From positions 8,349,485 to 8,413,484 of the forward strand of contig AP024096.1 in NCBI GenBank assembly GCA_015099395.1: DNA of 64,000 nt. Reading direction: 5' to 3'. Below are positions 7,974 to 16,702 of this stretch, piece by piece. The notes under the pieces are model-generated. The model worked only from the letters and a program-made list of their open reading frames with translations. It ran no database searches and had not been told where the DNA came from. The stretch's first letter is position 1, and the number at the start of each line of letters is the position of its first letter. The DNA comes from Ktedonobacteria bacterium brp13 (GTDB lineage Bacteria > Chloroflexota > Ktedonobacteria > Ktedonobacterales > Ktedonobacteraceae). Position numbers and translations under genes: made by a program.

Positions 7974-10900
7974 GTGTATCTTAAACGTTTAGAGATGCTT
8001 GGCTTTAAGAGCTTTGCTACGCGTACTCTGCTAGAGTTTAGCCCTGGCATTACAGCGGTGGTAGGGCCAAATGGCGCGGGCAAGTCGAATGTCGCCGACT
8101 CGATGCGTTGGGTGCTGGGTGAGCAGAGCATGCGCCAGTTGCGTGGGAAGAAGAGCGATGACATTATTTTTATTGGTGGTCAGAGTCGTGCCCCGCTGGG
8201 CATGGCAGAGGTCTCGCTGACCCTGGACAACAGCACTGGCTGGGTTCCCTCTGAATATGGTGAGATCACTGTAACGCGCCGTTCGTACCGTTCAGGTGAA
8301 AACGAATACCTTATTAATAAGCAGAAGGTACGCCTCAAAGATGTTCTGCTCCTACTGGCACAAGCTCGCATAGGGCACGATTCATATACCGTTGTTGGAC
8401 AGGGGCTGATTGATGCTGCGTTAAGTTTACGGGCGGAGGAGCGTCGTGCTCTCTTTGAAGATGCCGCTGGTATTCGCCCTTTTCAAGTGCAACGTACCGA
8501 TGCAGAGTTGCGTCTCAGGCAAACCGAGCAGAACGTAGAACGTCTACGTGATATTGTCAATGAGATAGAGCCGCGACTCGCACCGTTAAAAGAGCAGTCG
8601 CAACGAGCGATTGAATACGAGCAGCGTAACCAGGAGCTACAGGATGTGCTTGTCTCCTGGCATCTCTTGCAGTGGCGTCGTCTACGCACCACGCGAGATC
8701 GAACTGCAGAGATAGAGCATGAGCAAGCGCAGCGAGTTCGCCAGGGTGAGCAGGAGCTCCAGGTATTAAATGAGCATGTTCAGGAGTTGCGTACACAGCG
8801 TCAGCAGATACAGTCGCGTATCCGAGAGGCGCGTCAGGCTAGCATTGAAGCCAGTGCAACGGTTCAGCAGTATGAACGTGAACTGGCGGTCAATGAAGAG
8901 CGAGTGACCAATCTGGCACACCAGCAAGAAGAGTTGCAGCATGAAGAACGTCGCCAGCGTGAACGCTTGATCACTTTACAGAAGCAGACGATTGATCTGG
9001 AAGAGCAGTGTGATCTAGCAGACGAAGCTCTTGACAATGGCTCTGCAAAGCTCGCAAAAATGGAGAGCGAAGTCACCAGCGCGCAGAAAGAATATACATT
9101 AGATGAGCATCGTCTGCGCGGGTCTCAGAATGATCTGGCTCAAGTGCAGGCGCGTTTAAGCTCGGCTCGTAATGAGGTTGGGCGACAGCAAAAGCAGTTG
9201 CGTGAGCGCAATCAAAGCTTAATCGCTCGTCGTGAAACCATCGCACAATCTCAGCAGAAGCTTACAACCTATGAAACGCGCATGCATGAAGGGCGTGCAC
9301 TGCTAGAGGCCATTCGTAACGAAGAGCAACAGCTCATGCAGCGAAAACAAAGCATCGCACAGCTAATAGCTGAAAGCGCGCAAGAATTAGAACGTATGAA
9401 GTCAACCCTCGCCGAGGCGGAGCGGCGTAAGCGGACGACCGTCGATCGGCTGAATATGCTCAATAATTGGCGGCAGAGTTTAAGTGGCTATAGCGATGGT
9501 GTGCGGGCAATCTTACGGGCTCCGGCAGACAAGATCTCCGGGCTGATTGGTCCCGTGCCTCAATTAGGCGTTGTTCCAGAAGGACTGGAACAAGCGCTAG
9601 AGGCCGCTCTTGGTTCATATATGCAAGCAGTAGTTGTTGAAACTTTAGCAGATGCCGCGCAGAGTATGACGTATCTCCAACAAAGCAATGCAGGCAAGGC
9701 CATGGTTGTCTGGCTTGAGCGCTCGGACGAAGACGATGAGTCCAGCGAAGTACGGGAGTTGCAGGAGCAGGAAGAGGAGATGGTCCTGACGCGTTATTTG
9801 GAGACATTGCCAGATGTGCGGGAAGAGTCGATCGGTTTTGCATGGAAATTTGTAACATGTGAAAAACAGTATATCGAGCTTTTTCGTCGCCTGTTGCAGG
9901 GTATTGTCCTGACTCGTACTACAGAGGCTGCATACGAACTATTGCGTTGGGCGCTTCATCTGAGTGTTTCATCAGGAACCGATCTCCCCTTTACAAAAGT
10001 CGTGACGTTAGAGGGCGAAGTTCTGCATGTGGATGGCTGGCTCATCGGTGGTAGCGGAAAAGTAGGGAAAGATGGAGCAGCGCAAGGATTGCTTGCCCAT
10101 GAACGTGAACTGCGTGAACTCCCGCAGCATCTGAATGATATTAACGACATCATCGAGCAAATACATACATTGATGAGTGAGGCACAACGCAAGCAAGAGG
10201 CACGTCGTAGCGAGCAGAGCGGTGTTGAGAAAGAGCTACACAAAGTTACGGCTCGTAGTAATGAGCATCAGAAGAACGTGAATACACTCCAGCGTGACCT
10301 GGAGCGTGTGCAGACAGAAATTCGCTTAGCTGCCTCTGTTGAGCAACAACTCGCACAGGAGGTTGCGGTTCTGGAGCGTGAAGTTGTAACCATATTAGAG
10401 CAGGTCAGCGCACATGAGAAATCCCAACGTGAGCTATCAGGCCTGGTTGATGAACTCCAGTTTGAAATGGAAGAGCGCGCCACCAGCTATCGACGTTTAC
10501 AAGACGAACTGGGACGTGCCCGCACAGCATTTGCCGTCAAGCGACAGGAGGCCAAATCATTGCGCCACCAGCTTGCGCAACAGCAGACACAATCTCAGGA
10601 TCTCAAAAATCAGGTACAGCAACAGGTAGTACGTCTGCAAGAGGCAGTGCAACGACGTCAAGCGTTGGTTGAGACAATTGCGCAACAACATACCCATCTC
10701 GCGCAGGCTCAGCAACAAGCGCAGCAGCTTGTTGCTCATCTTCAGAGCGTCGAAGCACAATCAGGCGAGACTGATCAGCAGGTGGCTGCCCTCGAACAGC
10801 GGCGTACAATACTCCAACAAGGCTCCAGAGAACAAGAGGCCAACTATCGACGTTCATTGCTCGATAGCCAGAAGGCGCGTGATGCAGTAGAGACGTTGCT

Positions 10901-11774
10901 CACCCAACTGCAAGAGGATCTGGGTATAAGTAGTCCCGAAGAACTCGCAAAGCACGAGCAGCACCTTGCTATTGACGATGAGCCATCTGAGCAGCAGGAG
11001 CCAGCGGAAACTATTGTCGCTATAGAGGCAGAGCTATCAAGTGAAGAAGAGACGCAGCTACGTAAGTATCGCCGGCGCGTTGAAGCCTTACGTAGTCGTC
11101 TCAAGAGTATTGGTGGTTGTGATAGTAATGCGCCGCAACTTTACGAAGAGACACGTACTCGCTATGAATTCCTCACCACGCAGATCGACGATCTAACTCA
11201 GGCTGCCTTGCAACTTCGCACCATTATTGATCAGCTAGACGTCACAATGGCAAAGCAGTTTGAAACAACCTTTCAAGCTGTTAACGCTCGCTTTCGTGAG
11301 CACTTTACCACGCTCTTCAATGGTGGCACAGCGCGCCTTGAATTGATTACTGCCAGGAATGTAGATGACGAGGAGGATGCTAACGGCACAACACCAGCGA
11401 CCAGAGCATCAGGCATGCCAGGTGGAGTAGATGTCATTGTACAGCCACCAGGAAAGAAGGTTCAGGACCTTTCATTGCTGTCAGGTGGTGAACGTGCCCT
11501 GGTCTCTGCGGCCCTGCTCTTTGCACTGCTGGAGATCAATCCACCGCCCTTCTGCCTGCTCGATGAAGTCGATGCTGCTCTTGACGAATCAAACGTCACC
11601 CGTTTCTGCGACATTTTGAAGAAGCTCTCACAGCGCACTCAATTTATTGTTATTACGCATAACCGTGTCACCATGACCGCCGCACAGGCCATCTACGGCG
11701 TCTCAATGCGTGACAGTATCTCGCGCTTGCTCTCACTACGTTTGGATGAAGTACCTGTATCAAGTGTACGCTGA
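7974..11774 (+). CDS. smc: chromosome segregation/condensation protein SMC
   Basis: A 1266-residue SMC ATPase. The N-terminal head begins MYLKRLEMLGFKSFA with Walker A GPNGAGKSN (31-39). Two very long Gln/Glu-rich coiled-coil arms flank a hinge around residues 510-700, which includes GLEQALEAALGSYMQAVVV. The C-terminal head has the ABC signature LSGGERALVSAALLFAL and Walker B FCLLDEVDAALDES. With ScpA/ScpB it organises and segregates the chromosome; scpA and scpB are not adjacent. The length is slightly above the ~1190 usual for bacteria. The start is a GTG at 7974, which gives the canonical family N-terminus; no ATG is available nearby. Confidence 0.96.
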   Translation: MYLKRLEMLGFKSFATRTLLEFSPGITAVVGPNGAGKSNVADSMRWVLGEQSMRQLRGKKSDDIIFIGGQSRAPLGMAEVSLTLDNSTGWVPSEYGEITVTRRSYRSGENEYLINKQKVRLKDVLLLLAQARIGHDSYTVVGQGLIDAALSLRAEERRALFEDAAGIRPFQVQRTDAELRLRQTEQNVERLRDIVNEIEPRLAPLKEQSQRAIEYEQRNQELQDVLVSWHLLQWRRLRTTRDRTAEIEHEQAQRVRQGEQELQVLNEHVQELRTQRQQIQSRIREARQASIEASATVQQYERELAVNEERVTNLAHQQEELQHEERRQRERLITLQKQTIDLEEQCDLADEALDNGSAKLAKMESEVTSAQKEYTLDEHRLRGSQNDLAQVQARLSSARNEVGRQQKQLRERNQSLIARRETIAQSQQKLTTYETRMHEGRALLEAIRNEEQQLMQRKQSIAQLIAESAQELERMKSTLAEAERRKRTTVDRLNMLNNWRQSLSGYSDGVRAILRAPADKISGLIGPVPQLGVVPEGLEQALEAALGSYMQAVVVETLADAAQSMTYLQQSNAGKAMVVWLERSDEDDESSEVRELQEQEEEMVLTRYLETLPDVREESIGFAWKFVTCEKQYIELFRRLLQGIVLTRTTEAAYELLRWALHLSVSSGTDLPFTKVVTLEGEVLHVDGWLIGGSGKVGKDGAAQGLLAHERELRELPQHLNDINDIIEQIHTLMSEAQRKQEARRSEQSGVEKELHKVTARSNEHQKNVNTLQRDLERVQTEIRLAASVEQQLAQEVAVLEREVVTILEQVSAHEKSQRELSGLVDELQFEMEERATSYRRLQDELGRARTAFAVKRQEAKSLRHQLAQQQTQSQDLKNQVQQQVVRLQEAVQRRQALVETIAQQHTHLAQAQQQAQQLVAHLQSVEAQSGETDQQVAALEQRRTILQQGSREQEANYRRSLLDSQKARDAVETLLTQLQEDLGISSPEELAKHEQHLAIDDEPSEQQEPAETIVAIEAELSSEEETQLRKYRRRVEALRSRLKSIGGCDSNAPQLYEETRTRYEFLTTQIDDLTQAALQLRTIIDQLDVTMAKQFETTFQAVNARFREHFTTLFNGGTARLELITARNVDDEEDANGTTPATRASGMPGGVDVIVQPPGKKVQDLSLLSGGERALVSAALLFALLEINPPPFCLLDEVDAALDESNVTRFCDILKKLSQRTQFIVITHNRVTMTAAQAIYGVSMRDSISRLLSLRLDEVPVSSVR

Positions 11775-11832
11775 GGTGTATTTCCTGGTGAAGTATTGAA
11801 AGCTGAGAGCCAGGATAGCCGGGATGTGCCTC

Positions 11833-11861
11833 TTGACAGACCTGAGCAATTGTAGTAGTAT
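11833..11861 (+). promoter_or_regulatory. promoter of the 5S rRNA gene
   Basis: A perfect TTGACA (11833-11838) and TAGTAT (11856-11861) are separated by exactly 17 bases, starting 59 bases after the smc stop. The expected start point near 11868 is about 33 bases before the 5S sequence. This supports independent transcription of the 5S gene. Confidence 0.6.
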
Positions 11862-11900
11862 TAGTCACGTCAAGAAGAAAGGCCGCCTGTATGTGCAGGT

Positions 11901-12017
<117 letters not shown>

Positions 12018-12020
<3 letters not shown>

Positions 12021-12047
12021 ACCTGCCCATTTACAAGCGGCTTTTTT
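12018..12047 (+). terminator. terminator of the 5S transcript
   Basis: The 3' flank of the 5S gene pairs with its 5' flank: CTCACCTGC, TACA and GCGGC (12037-12041) match GCAGGTGAG, TGTA and GCCGC (11882-11886). It is followed directly by six T residues (12042-12047). The closing stem of the precursor thus seems to double as a Rho-independent terminator. Confidence 0.55.
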
Positions 12048-12096
12048 GTTGCTTTTACTTATATGGTACTGGTACCTATAGTTTCAGCTTTATTTT

Positions 12097-12147
12097 AAAG
12101 AGAGGATGCAGCACATCAAATAACGTGATGCGCTGCATCCTCTCTTT
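12097..12147. terminator. hairpin terminator between 5S and GH5 gene
   Basis: Sixteen-base perfect arms (12097-12112 and 12132-12147) continue inwards with further partial pairing. The right arm runs into five T residues, and the left arm is preceded by A/T-rich sequence, so it can act in both directions. It separates the rightward 5S gene from the leftward endoglucanase gene. Confidence 0.75.
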
Positions 12148-12186
12148 TTGTCGAGATGAATACTGATATGCTAGATCAGAGACTGG

Positions 12187-13956
12187 TTACGGTTCTGTTC
12201 CCCAGGCAAGTTGACCCTTGTAGTAAGCAGTAACCCTGGTCCAGGAGCCATAGCTGGTCTGTGATCCATTATAAGAGTAATCGTTCCCCTCATTGTAGTT
12301 TGACCAATCGTTCTTATTGATGCGATTTTGAATCTCGCCGCTACTTGCATTAGGTGCCAGCGTGCCAGCACCTGCTGTAAAGGCCAGCTCCAGATAGGTA
12401 TCCGCGTTGGTACGACCAGACGTTGAATGGAACGTGCCCTGAATATTGCCGCAACTCACGACAGCATAGTCACAGTTGTATGTTTCAGGCTGGTTGCTAT
12501 CAATAGTGTACCAATAACGGATCGTGACATCGCTTAGATTGATCGTGGTATTGCTTGTGTTGGTAATCTGTAAGAACGGTTTGATCTGGTTATCGTTAGG
12601 TGCGCCGGGATCACCAACTTTATAGCTTACTTGTAAGGAAACGTTGGATGGTGACGGCGTAGGTGTTGGATTAGGTGGTGTCGGCGTCGGATTAGGTGGT
12701 GTAGGTGTTGGATTAGGCGGTGTCGGCGTCGGGTTAGTGCCGGTGGTCAACGGAAACACGATAGGTGTTAAGTATGCCTGTTTAGCCTGATTCACCGTTG
12801 TCCAATCGTTATTGAGAATACCTCCTGTATCGCCGGAGTCAGGATTCCAGCACCAATAGGTCCAGTTGAAACCATTGGCCCCTTTGCCCAGATAGTTTGT
12901 GAGCGCGTTAAGCCATTGTTGATCCGATTGTGTTACAAGTTCAGTGCCGAATTCGCCTAACCAGACAGGCGCAATACCTTGCTTCGCAATATAGCCCCAA
13001 TGTTTATCCCAGATAGCGGGTAGATTGTTTGGATAGCTAGGATCGCTAAACCAGGTCTGATTGTAAACACTTGCTGGATAATCGTGTGCGGAATAGACCA
13101 GTTGGTTGGGTACATTTAATTGCACTGGCTTACTTGCGACACCCTCCAGGTTGCCGCCCCACCAATAGCAGTCACCTGTTGTTGCGCCGCCAGGACCGTA
13201 ACAATCGACGCCTTCAACAAAGATGAGCCAGTTAGGATTGATATTCAGGATGGCATTGCCACCTTTTTGCGCCGCAAGCTGCCAGTCGACACTTGGATCA
13301 CCACAGCCCCAGCAAGCAGGCGCGTGCGGCTCATTATGCAGATCGGCACCAACTATCGTGGGATTTCCTTTGTAATGCTGAGCCAACATCTCCCAGTCAG
13401 AGAGCCAACGTGTCTCTGGATACGCTGATGTATACCAGAGTGCAGATTGCGCACCTGAGTCTGGTCGGTGCTGGTCCAGAATAATACGTAGCCCTTTTTG
13501 ACCTGCGTAGTCAACGATTTTATCCATGATCTGAAGGCCTGTAAGCCCCTGGAGGTCTGGATTTTTGTTAACGTCGATCCCATTTGGTGTGCTGCCAGGA
13601 TCAAAGAGCTGATTTGAATAAGGGAGACGAATAGTATTGTAGCCCAGGCTACTGATCTGATCGAGCATATCCTTATAATTACGCGTCCAAAGTCCATGCA
13701 CAACGTAGTTTGATGTTTCAAAGCCAAACCAGTTGATGCCTGCGATCCGTACCGGTTGATTGTTCGAATCCAGGATCTGAGAGCCGCTGGTGTGCCAGTA
13801 GCCGGTGCCAGCTGCTTTCGCACTCTGAGTTTTTAAACCAACCAGTGACGTACTTAAAGTCATTACCAGTACTCCAATCATAAGCAACAGAGCACTATGC
13901 CTGCGCCTATTCTTCCACTTATCCATCGTTGCGCTCATTCTGATTCCTTTCAGCAT
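12187..13956 (-). CDS. secreted GH5 endoglucanase with CBM3
   Basis: Residues ~1-49 are a long signal peptide (KNRRRH, a hydrophobic core, then AKAAG). Residues ~50-402 are a glycoside hydrolase family 5 domain with the acid/base Glu209 in LHNEPH and the nucleophile Glu335 in WLGEFGT. Residues 404-437 are a repetitive Pro/Thr linker. Residues 439-589 are a family 3 cellulose-binding module (DNQIKPFLQITNTS, IRYWYTID, NDWSNYNEGNDYSY). It should be exported and cut beta-1,4-glucan in cellulose. Two starts are possible: ATG 13956 with GGAG 5 bases upstream, or ATG 13938 with AAAGGA 6 bases upstream. The gene is divergent from an HTH/TPR regulator that could control it. Confidence 0.93.
   Translation of the reverse strand: MLKGIRMSATMDKWKNRRRHSALLLMIGVLVMTLSTSLVGLKTQSAKAAGTGYWHTSGSQILDSNNQPVRIAGINWFGFETSNYVVHGLWTRNYKDMLDQISSLGYNTIRLPYSNQLFDPGSTPNGIDVNKNPDLQGLTGLQIMDKIVDYAGQKGLRIILDQHRPDSGAQSALWYTSAYPETRWLSDWEMLAQHYKGNPTIVGADLHNEPHAPACWGCGDPSVDWQLAAQKGGNAILNINPNWLIFVEGVDCYGPGGATTGDCYWWGGNLEGVASKPVQLNVPNQLVYSAHDYPASVYNQTWFSDPSYPNNLPAIWDKHWGYIAKQGIAPVWLGEFGTELVTQSDQQWLNALTNYLGKGANGFNWTYWCWNPDSGDTGGILNNDWTTVNQAKQAYLTPIVFPLTTGTNPTPTPPNPTPTPPNPTPTPPNPTPTPSPSNVSLQVSYKVGDPGAPNDNQIKPFLQITNTSNTTINLSDVTIRYWYTIDSNQPETYNCDYAVVSCGNIQGTFHSTSGRTNADTYLELAFTAGAGTLAPNASSGEIQNRINKNDWSNYNEGNDYSYNGSQTSYGSWTRVTAYYKGQLAWGTEP
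12656..12739 (-). repeat. four 21-bp tandem repeats encoding the Pro/Thr linker
   Basis: Four units of 21 bases (12656-12676, 12677-12697, 12698-12718, 12719-12739) alternate between two slightly different versions and encode the repeated NPTPTPP of the cellulase linker. Slippage at such a repeat would change linker length in steps of seven residues without a frameshift. Confidence 0.85.
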
Positions 13957-13974
13957 TATATCTCCATCGTTGAA

Positions 13975-13993
13975 GATATAGAATCGCTATATC
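13975..13993. promoter_or_regulatory. inverted repeat upstream of the endoglucanase gene
   Basis: GATATAG and CTATATC are separated by five bases, directly upstream of the endoglucanase start and inside the 300-base divergent region shared with the HTH/TPR regulator gene. It is a candidate operator, but the surrounding sequence is A/T-rich, so chance is possible. Confidence 0.3.
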
Positions 13994-14256
13994 TATATAT
14001 CTGATACTATAAATATGGTGATGTGGTCAATACAGTGTCTGTAAGGCAACAAAAACTGAATATTGTGTCATCACTTATTATTCATATGTGGAGATATGTT
14101 GGTAATAGAATACTTGACAGCGTATTTTTAGCAATATAAAATTATAAATGTATCATACTATCCAACTATTTCATGTGCCTGATTGCACTTTAACGGTAAG
14201 AAAATTGTACCCTTCCAAATATGCCCCATATACTCAAGAGAATCAAGGGGGAACTC

Positions 14257-15660
14257 ATGAGTACCACCCATCCATTACGGGTTGCTCGTTGTCTGCGCAA
14301 CCTGACAATCAAACGACTCGCCCAGGAAGCGGGCATTGGAGCCTCTACCGTTTGGCGCGCCGAACAGAATTATCCTATTAACGCGGAATCGCGCCAGCGT
14401 TTGTGTCTTTACTTTGGGCAGACCGCCCAGGTGTTAGGACTGATCCATAACGATCAGGAGATATTGCTCACAGATCCCGAGGGGTGTAGACAGCAAACAT
14501 ACACCGACATGAATAATGAAGAACATATCGTTTTCAATGTATCGCAACAGAGAGAACGCCACAGTGGTTACGGTGAGAAGCTCTCTGAGCAGTTAGTAGG
14601 ATCATGGTTAACCTCTAGCGCAATTGATCTGGCTGAAATACTTGATACTGGTTTGAATATTAATGAGATGCTGAGTGCGTTACGCATAGTGCTGCAAAGC
14701 GTTCAGGGTATACCGCACAGAATACGGCACTCAACTGATCCGAATGGTGTGCTAATAGGGATGCCCGGAATGCACGTTTCCATGGATGAGCGTGCATATC
14801 TAGACGATATGCTGCATCAGAGTGTGGATGCTGCCTGGTCGCGTTTCCACACTGCACGTCCATTAGAAGTGTTCATTGTTGCCCAGGCGCAGCTCTCCTT
14901 GCTGCAGCATTTGCATGATCTGATCTCTCCTGAACCGCGCTATAAACTGTATGCTTCACTTTACGATCTTATCGGTGCGACTGAGTTTTACCGTGGTGCT
15001 TATGATGCAGCCAAAAAAGCCTACCGAAAGGCGCATCTGGCGGCATTAGAGGGTGCTGATACCTGGAATATGGCGCAAAGCCTGAACTGGCAGGCAGTTG
15101 CAGCAAGTGCCTGTGGGGAATATGCCGAAGCCATTTCTTATATTGAGGCTGCTCTACGCCTGGCAATGAGCCGGAGTGGTGAGCAATTCGTGCGTTTGCG
15201 TGCACATCTACTGGCTGACTGGGCTTATAACGCATCATTGTTGCAAGAACATTTCTGTGTTGAGGAAAAGCTGGACGCATCTTTTCGCTTGGTTGAACAT
15301 CTAGGCTCTAACGAAGAGTTTGACCTGGCACGTTGGTACCAGATGAAAGGGAACTGTATGCTTATACTGAAGCATTATGGAATAGCGATTGAACATCTGG
15401 AGTATTCGCTAACACAGTTACCTGCTCAATGGGTAGCACGACGTATCCTCACTCTTATCCCATTGGCCGAAACATACGCACGCAAGCGCGAGCGCGATGC
15501 CAGTATTGCGACGGCACAGCGTATTGTTGACATTCTACCAGAGGCAGCATCGTCGATGCTTGATCGGCGCTTTCATGAATATCAGGATGTGCTGTTGCGT
15601 GCATTTCCGCGTGACCACTATGTACAATCTTTTGTCGCAAACGTAAAGCGTGAGCGATAA
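14257..15660 (+). CDS. HTH transcriptional regulator with TPR-like repeats
   Basis: A 467-residue protein. Residues ~5-60 form a helix-turn-helix of the XRE/LacI-like type (IKRLAQEAGIGASTVWRAEQ). Residues ~200-460 are a run of helical repeats rich in Ala, Tyr and Leu, consistent with tetratricopeptide repeats (AYDAAKKAYRKAHLAA; EYAEAISYIEAALRLAM). Regulators of this plan often sense a ligand or partner through the repeats. The start ATG 14257 is chosen because AAGGGGGAA lies just upstream; the longer frame begins at 14221. It is divergent from the cellulase gene, so local regulation of that gene is a fair guess. It ends at a clear hairpin. Confidence 0.78.
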   Translation: MSTTHPLRVARCLRNLTIKRLAQEAGIGASTVWRAEQNYPINAESRQRLCLYFGQTAQVLGLIHNDQEILLTDPEGCRQQTYTDMNNEEHIVFNVSQQRERHSGYGEKLSEQLVGSWLTSSAIDLAEILDTGLNINEMLSALRIVLQSVQGIPHRIRHSTDPNGVLIGMPGMHVSMDERAYLDDMLHQSVDAAWSRFHTARPLEVFIVAQAQLSLLQHLHDLISPEPRYKLYASLYDLIGATEFYRGAYDAAKKAYRKAHLAALEGADTWNMAQSLNWQAVAASACGEYAEAISYIEAALRLAMSRSGEQFVRLRAHLLADWAYNASLLQEHFCVEEKLDASFRLVEHLGSNEEFDLARWYQMKGNCMLILKHYGIAIEHLEYSLTQLPAQWVARRILTLIPLAETYARKRERDASIATAQRIVDILPEAASSMLDRRFHEYQDVLLRAFPRDHYVQSFVANVKRER

Positions 15661-15662
15661 AA

Positions 15663-15705
15663 AGCAGGTCCAGTATGTTAGATGTAGCAACACACTGGAC
15701 CTGCT
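15663..15705. terminator. hairpin terminator between convergent genes
   Basis: AGCAGGTCCAGT (15663-15674) and its perfect complement (15694-15705) frame a 19-base loop, between the regulator stop at 15660 and the egtD stop at 15729. It is followed by TCTTCT on the plus strand and preceded by AAAAA, so it can work in both directions. Confidence 0.75.
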
Positions 15706-15728
15706 CTTCTCCCTGTTATTGCTAGCTG

Positions 15729-16697
15729 CTATTCTACTGAAAGGTATTGAACGCTGAATAGTTGCTGGGTATCAAGCCAGACCTGTTCAATGCGAAAGCC
15801 TGCCTCACTGGCAAGTTGAGCGAACTCCTCCAGGGTAAACTTGTACGAACTCTCGGTCCAGATGGTCTCACCTAGCTTAAATGCTACCATCTGGCCGTCG
15901 AGATGTACTTGCTGACGACGTAAACTCTCCAGATGCATCTCGATACGTCCAATGATGGGATTGTAGAAGGCGTAGTGTGAGAATTGATCAAGCTGAAAAT
16001 TGCCGGATAGTTCCAGATTAATCCGCTCAAGCAGATGAAGATTAAATTGTGCCGTAACGCCTTCACTATCATTGTAGGCACGGTGCAAGATGTTGCATTC
16101 TTTCTTGAGATCCACACCGATCAGCAGACCTCCTCCCTGGCCACAGGTCTGCGCAATCGAAGCCAGGAAGCGGATCGCCGCATTGGGATCGAAGTTACCA
16201 ATAGTCGATCCTGGATAGTAAGCGACGCGGCGAGCGACCTGTACGGACGGCTGCGGCAGCGTAAAGTTGCTGGTATAGTCGGCGCAGACCGGTAGCATCT
16301 CGATGTCAGGATAGGCCTGTGCCAGTTCGGTGGCTGTATTGAGCAAGTGCTGCCGTGAGATGTCAATCGGCACATAGGCGGCGGGCTGTAGTTGCTCAAG
16401 TAACTGACGCGTCTTTAAGCTACTACCACTGCCGTATTCAATGAGCATGCACCGTGGACCCAGTGCTCTGGCGATATGCTGGATATTGCGTTGCATGATC
16501 GAAATCTCGGTACGTGTTGGATAGTATTCGGGTAGTTCGCAGATCTGGTCGAAGAGCTGCGAGCCGACCTCATCGTAGAAGTACTTGCTAGGTAACTCTT
16601 TAAGCGGTCGTTGTAGTCCTTGTATGACATCCGTGCGGAACGTATTAAGCCTTGGCGCAAAATCATAAAGCTTCGGCGGTTGTGGGGTTCCTTGCAC
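15729..16697 (-). CDS. egtD: L-histidine N-alpha-methyltransferase EgtD
   Basis: A 322-residue SAM-dependent methyltransferase that converts histidine to hercynine, the first step of ergothioneine synthesis. It shows family landmarks: LPSKYFYDEVGSQLFDQIC near the N-terminus, LIEYGSGSSLKTRQLLEQL (SAM-binding glycine loop), YVPIDIS, YYPGSTIGNFDP and LLIGVDLKKE. The length is typical (about 320). It starts 5 bases after the egtB stop, so the pair is an operon with egtB first. It ends at the hairpin at 15663-15705. Confidence 0.95.
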   Translation of the reverse strand: MQGTPQPPKLYDFAPRLNTFRTDVIQGLQRPLKELPSKYFYDEVGSQLFDQICELPEYYPTRTEISIMQRNIQHIARALGPRCMLIEYGSGSSLKTRQLLEQLQPAAYVPIDISRQHLLNTATELAQAYPDIEMLPVCADYTSNFTLPQPSVQVARRVAYYPGSTIGNFDPNAAIRFLASIAQTCGQGGGLLIGVDLKKECNILHRAYNDSEGVTAQFNLHLLERINLELSGNFQLDQFSHYAFYNPIIGRIEMHLESLRRQQVHLDGQMVAFKLGETIWTESSYKFTLEEFAQLASEAGFRIEQVWLDTQQLFSVQYLSVE

Positions 16698-16702
16698 AGT
16701 TG

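Noticed and set aside
12656..12739. Tandem 21-bp repeats as a CRISPR or VNTR locus
   Set aside because: The units have no spacers and encode the Pro/Thr linker of the cellulase in frame.
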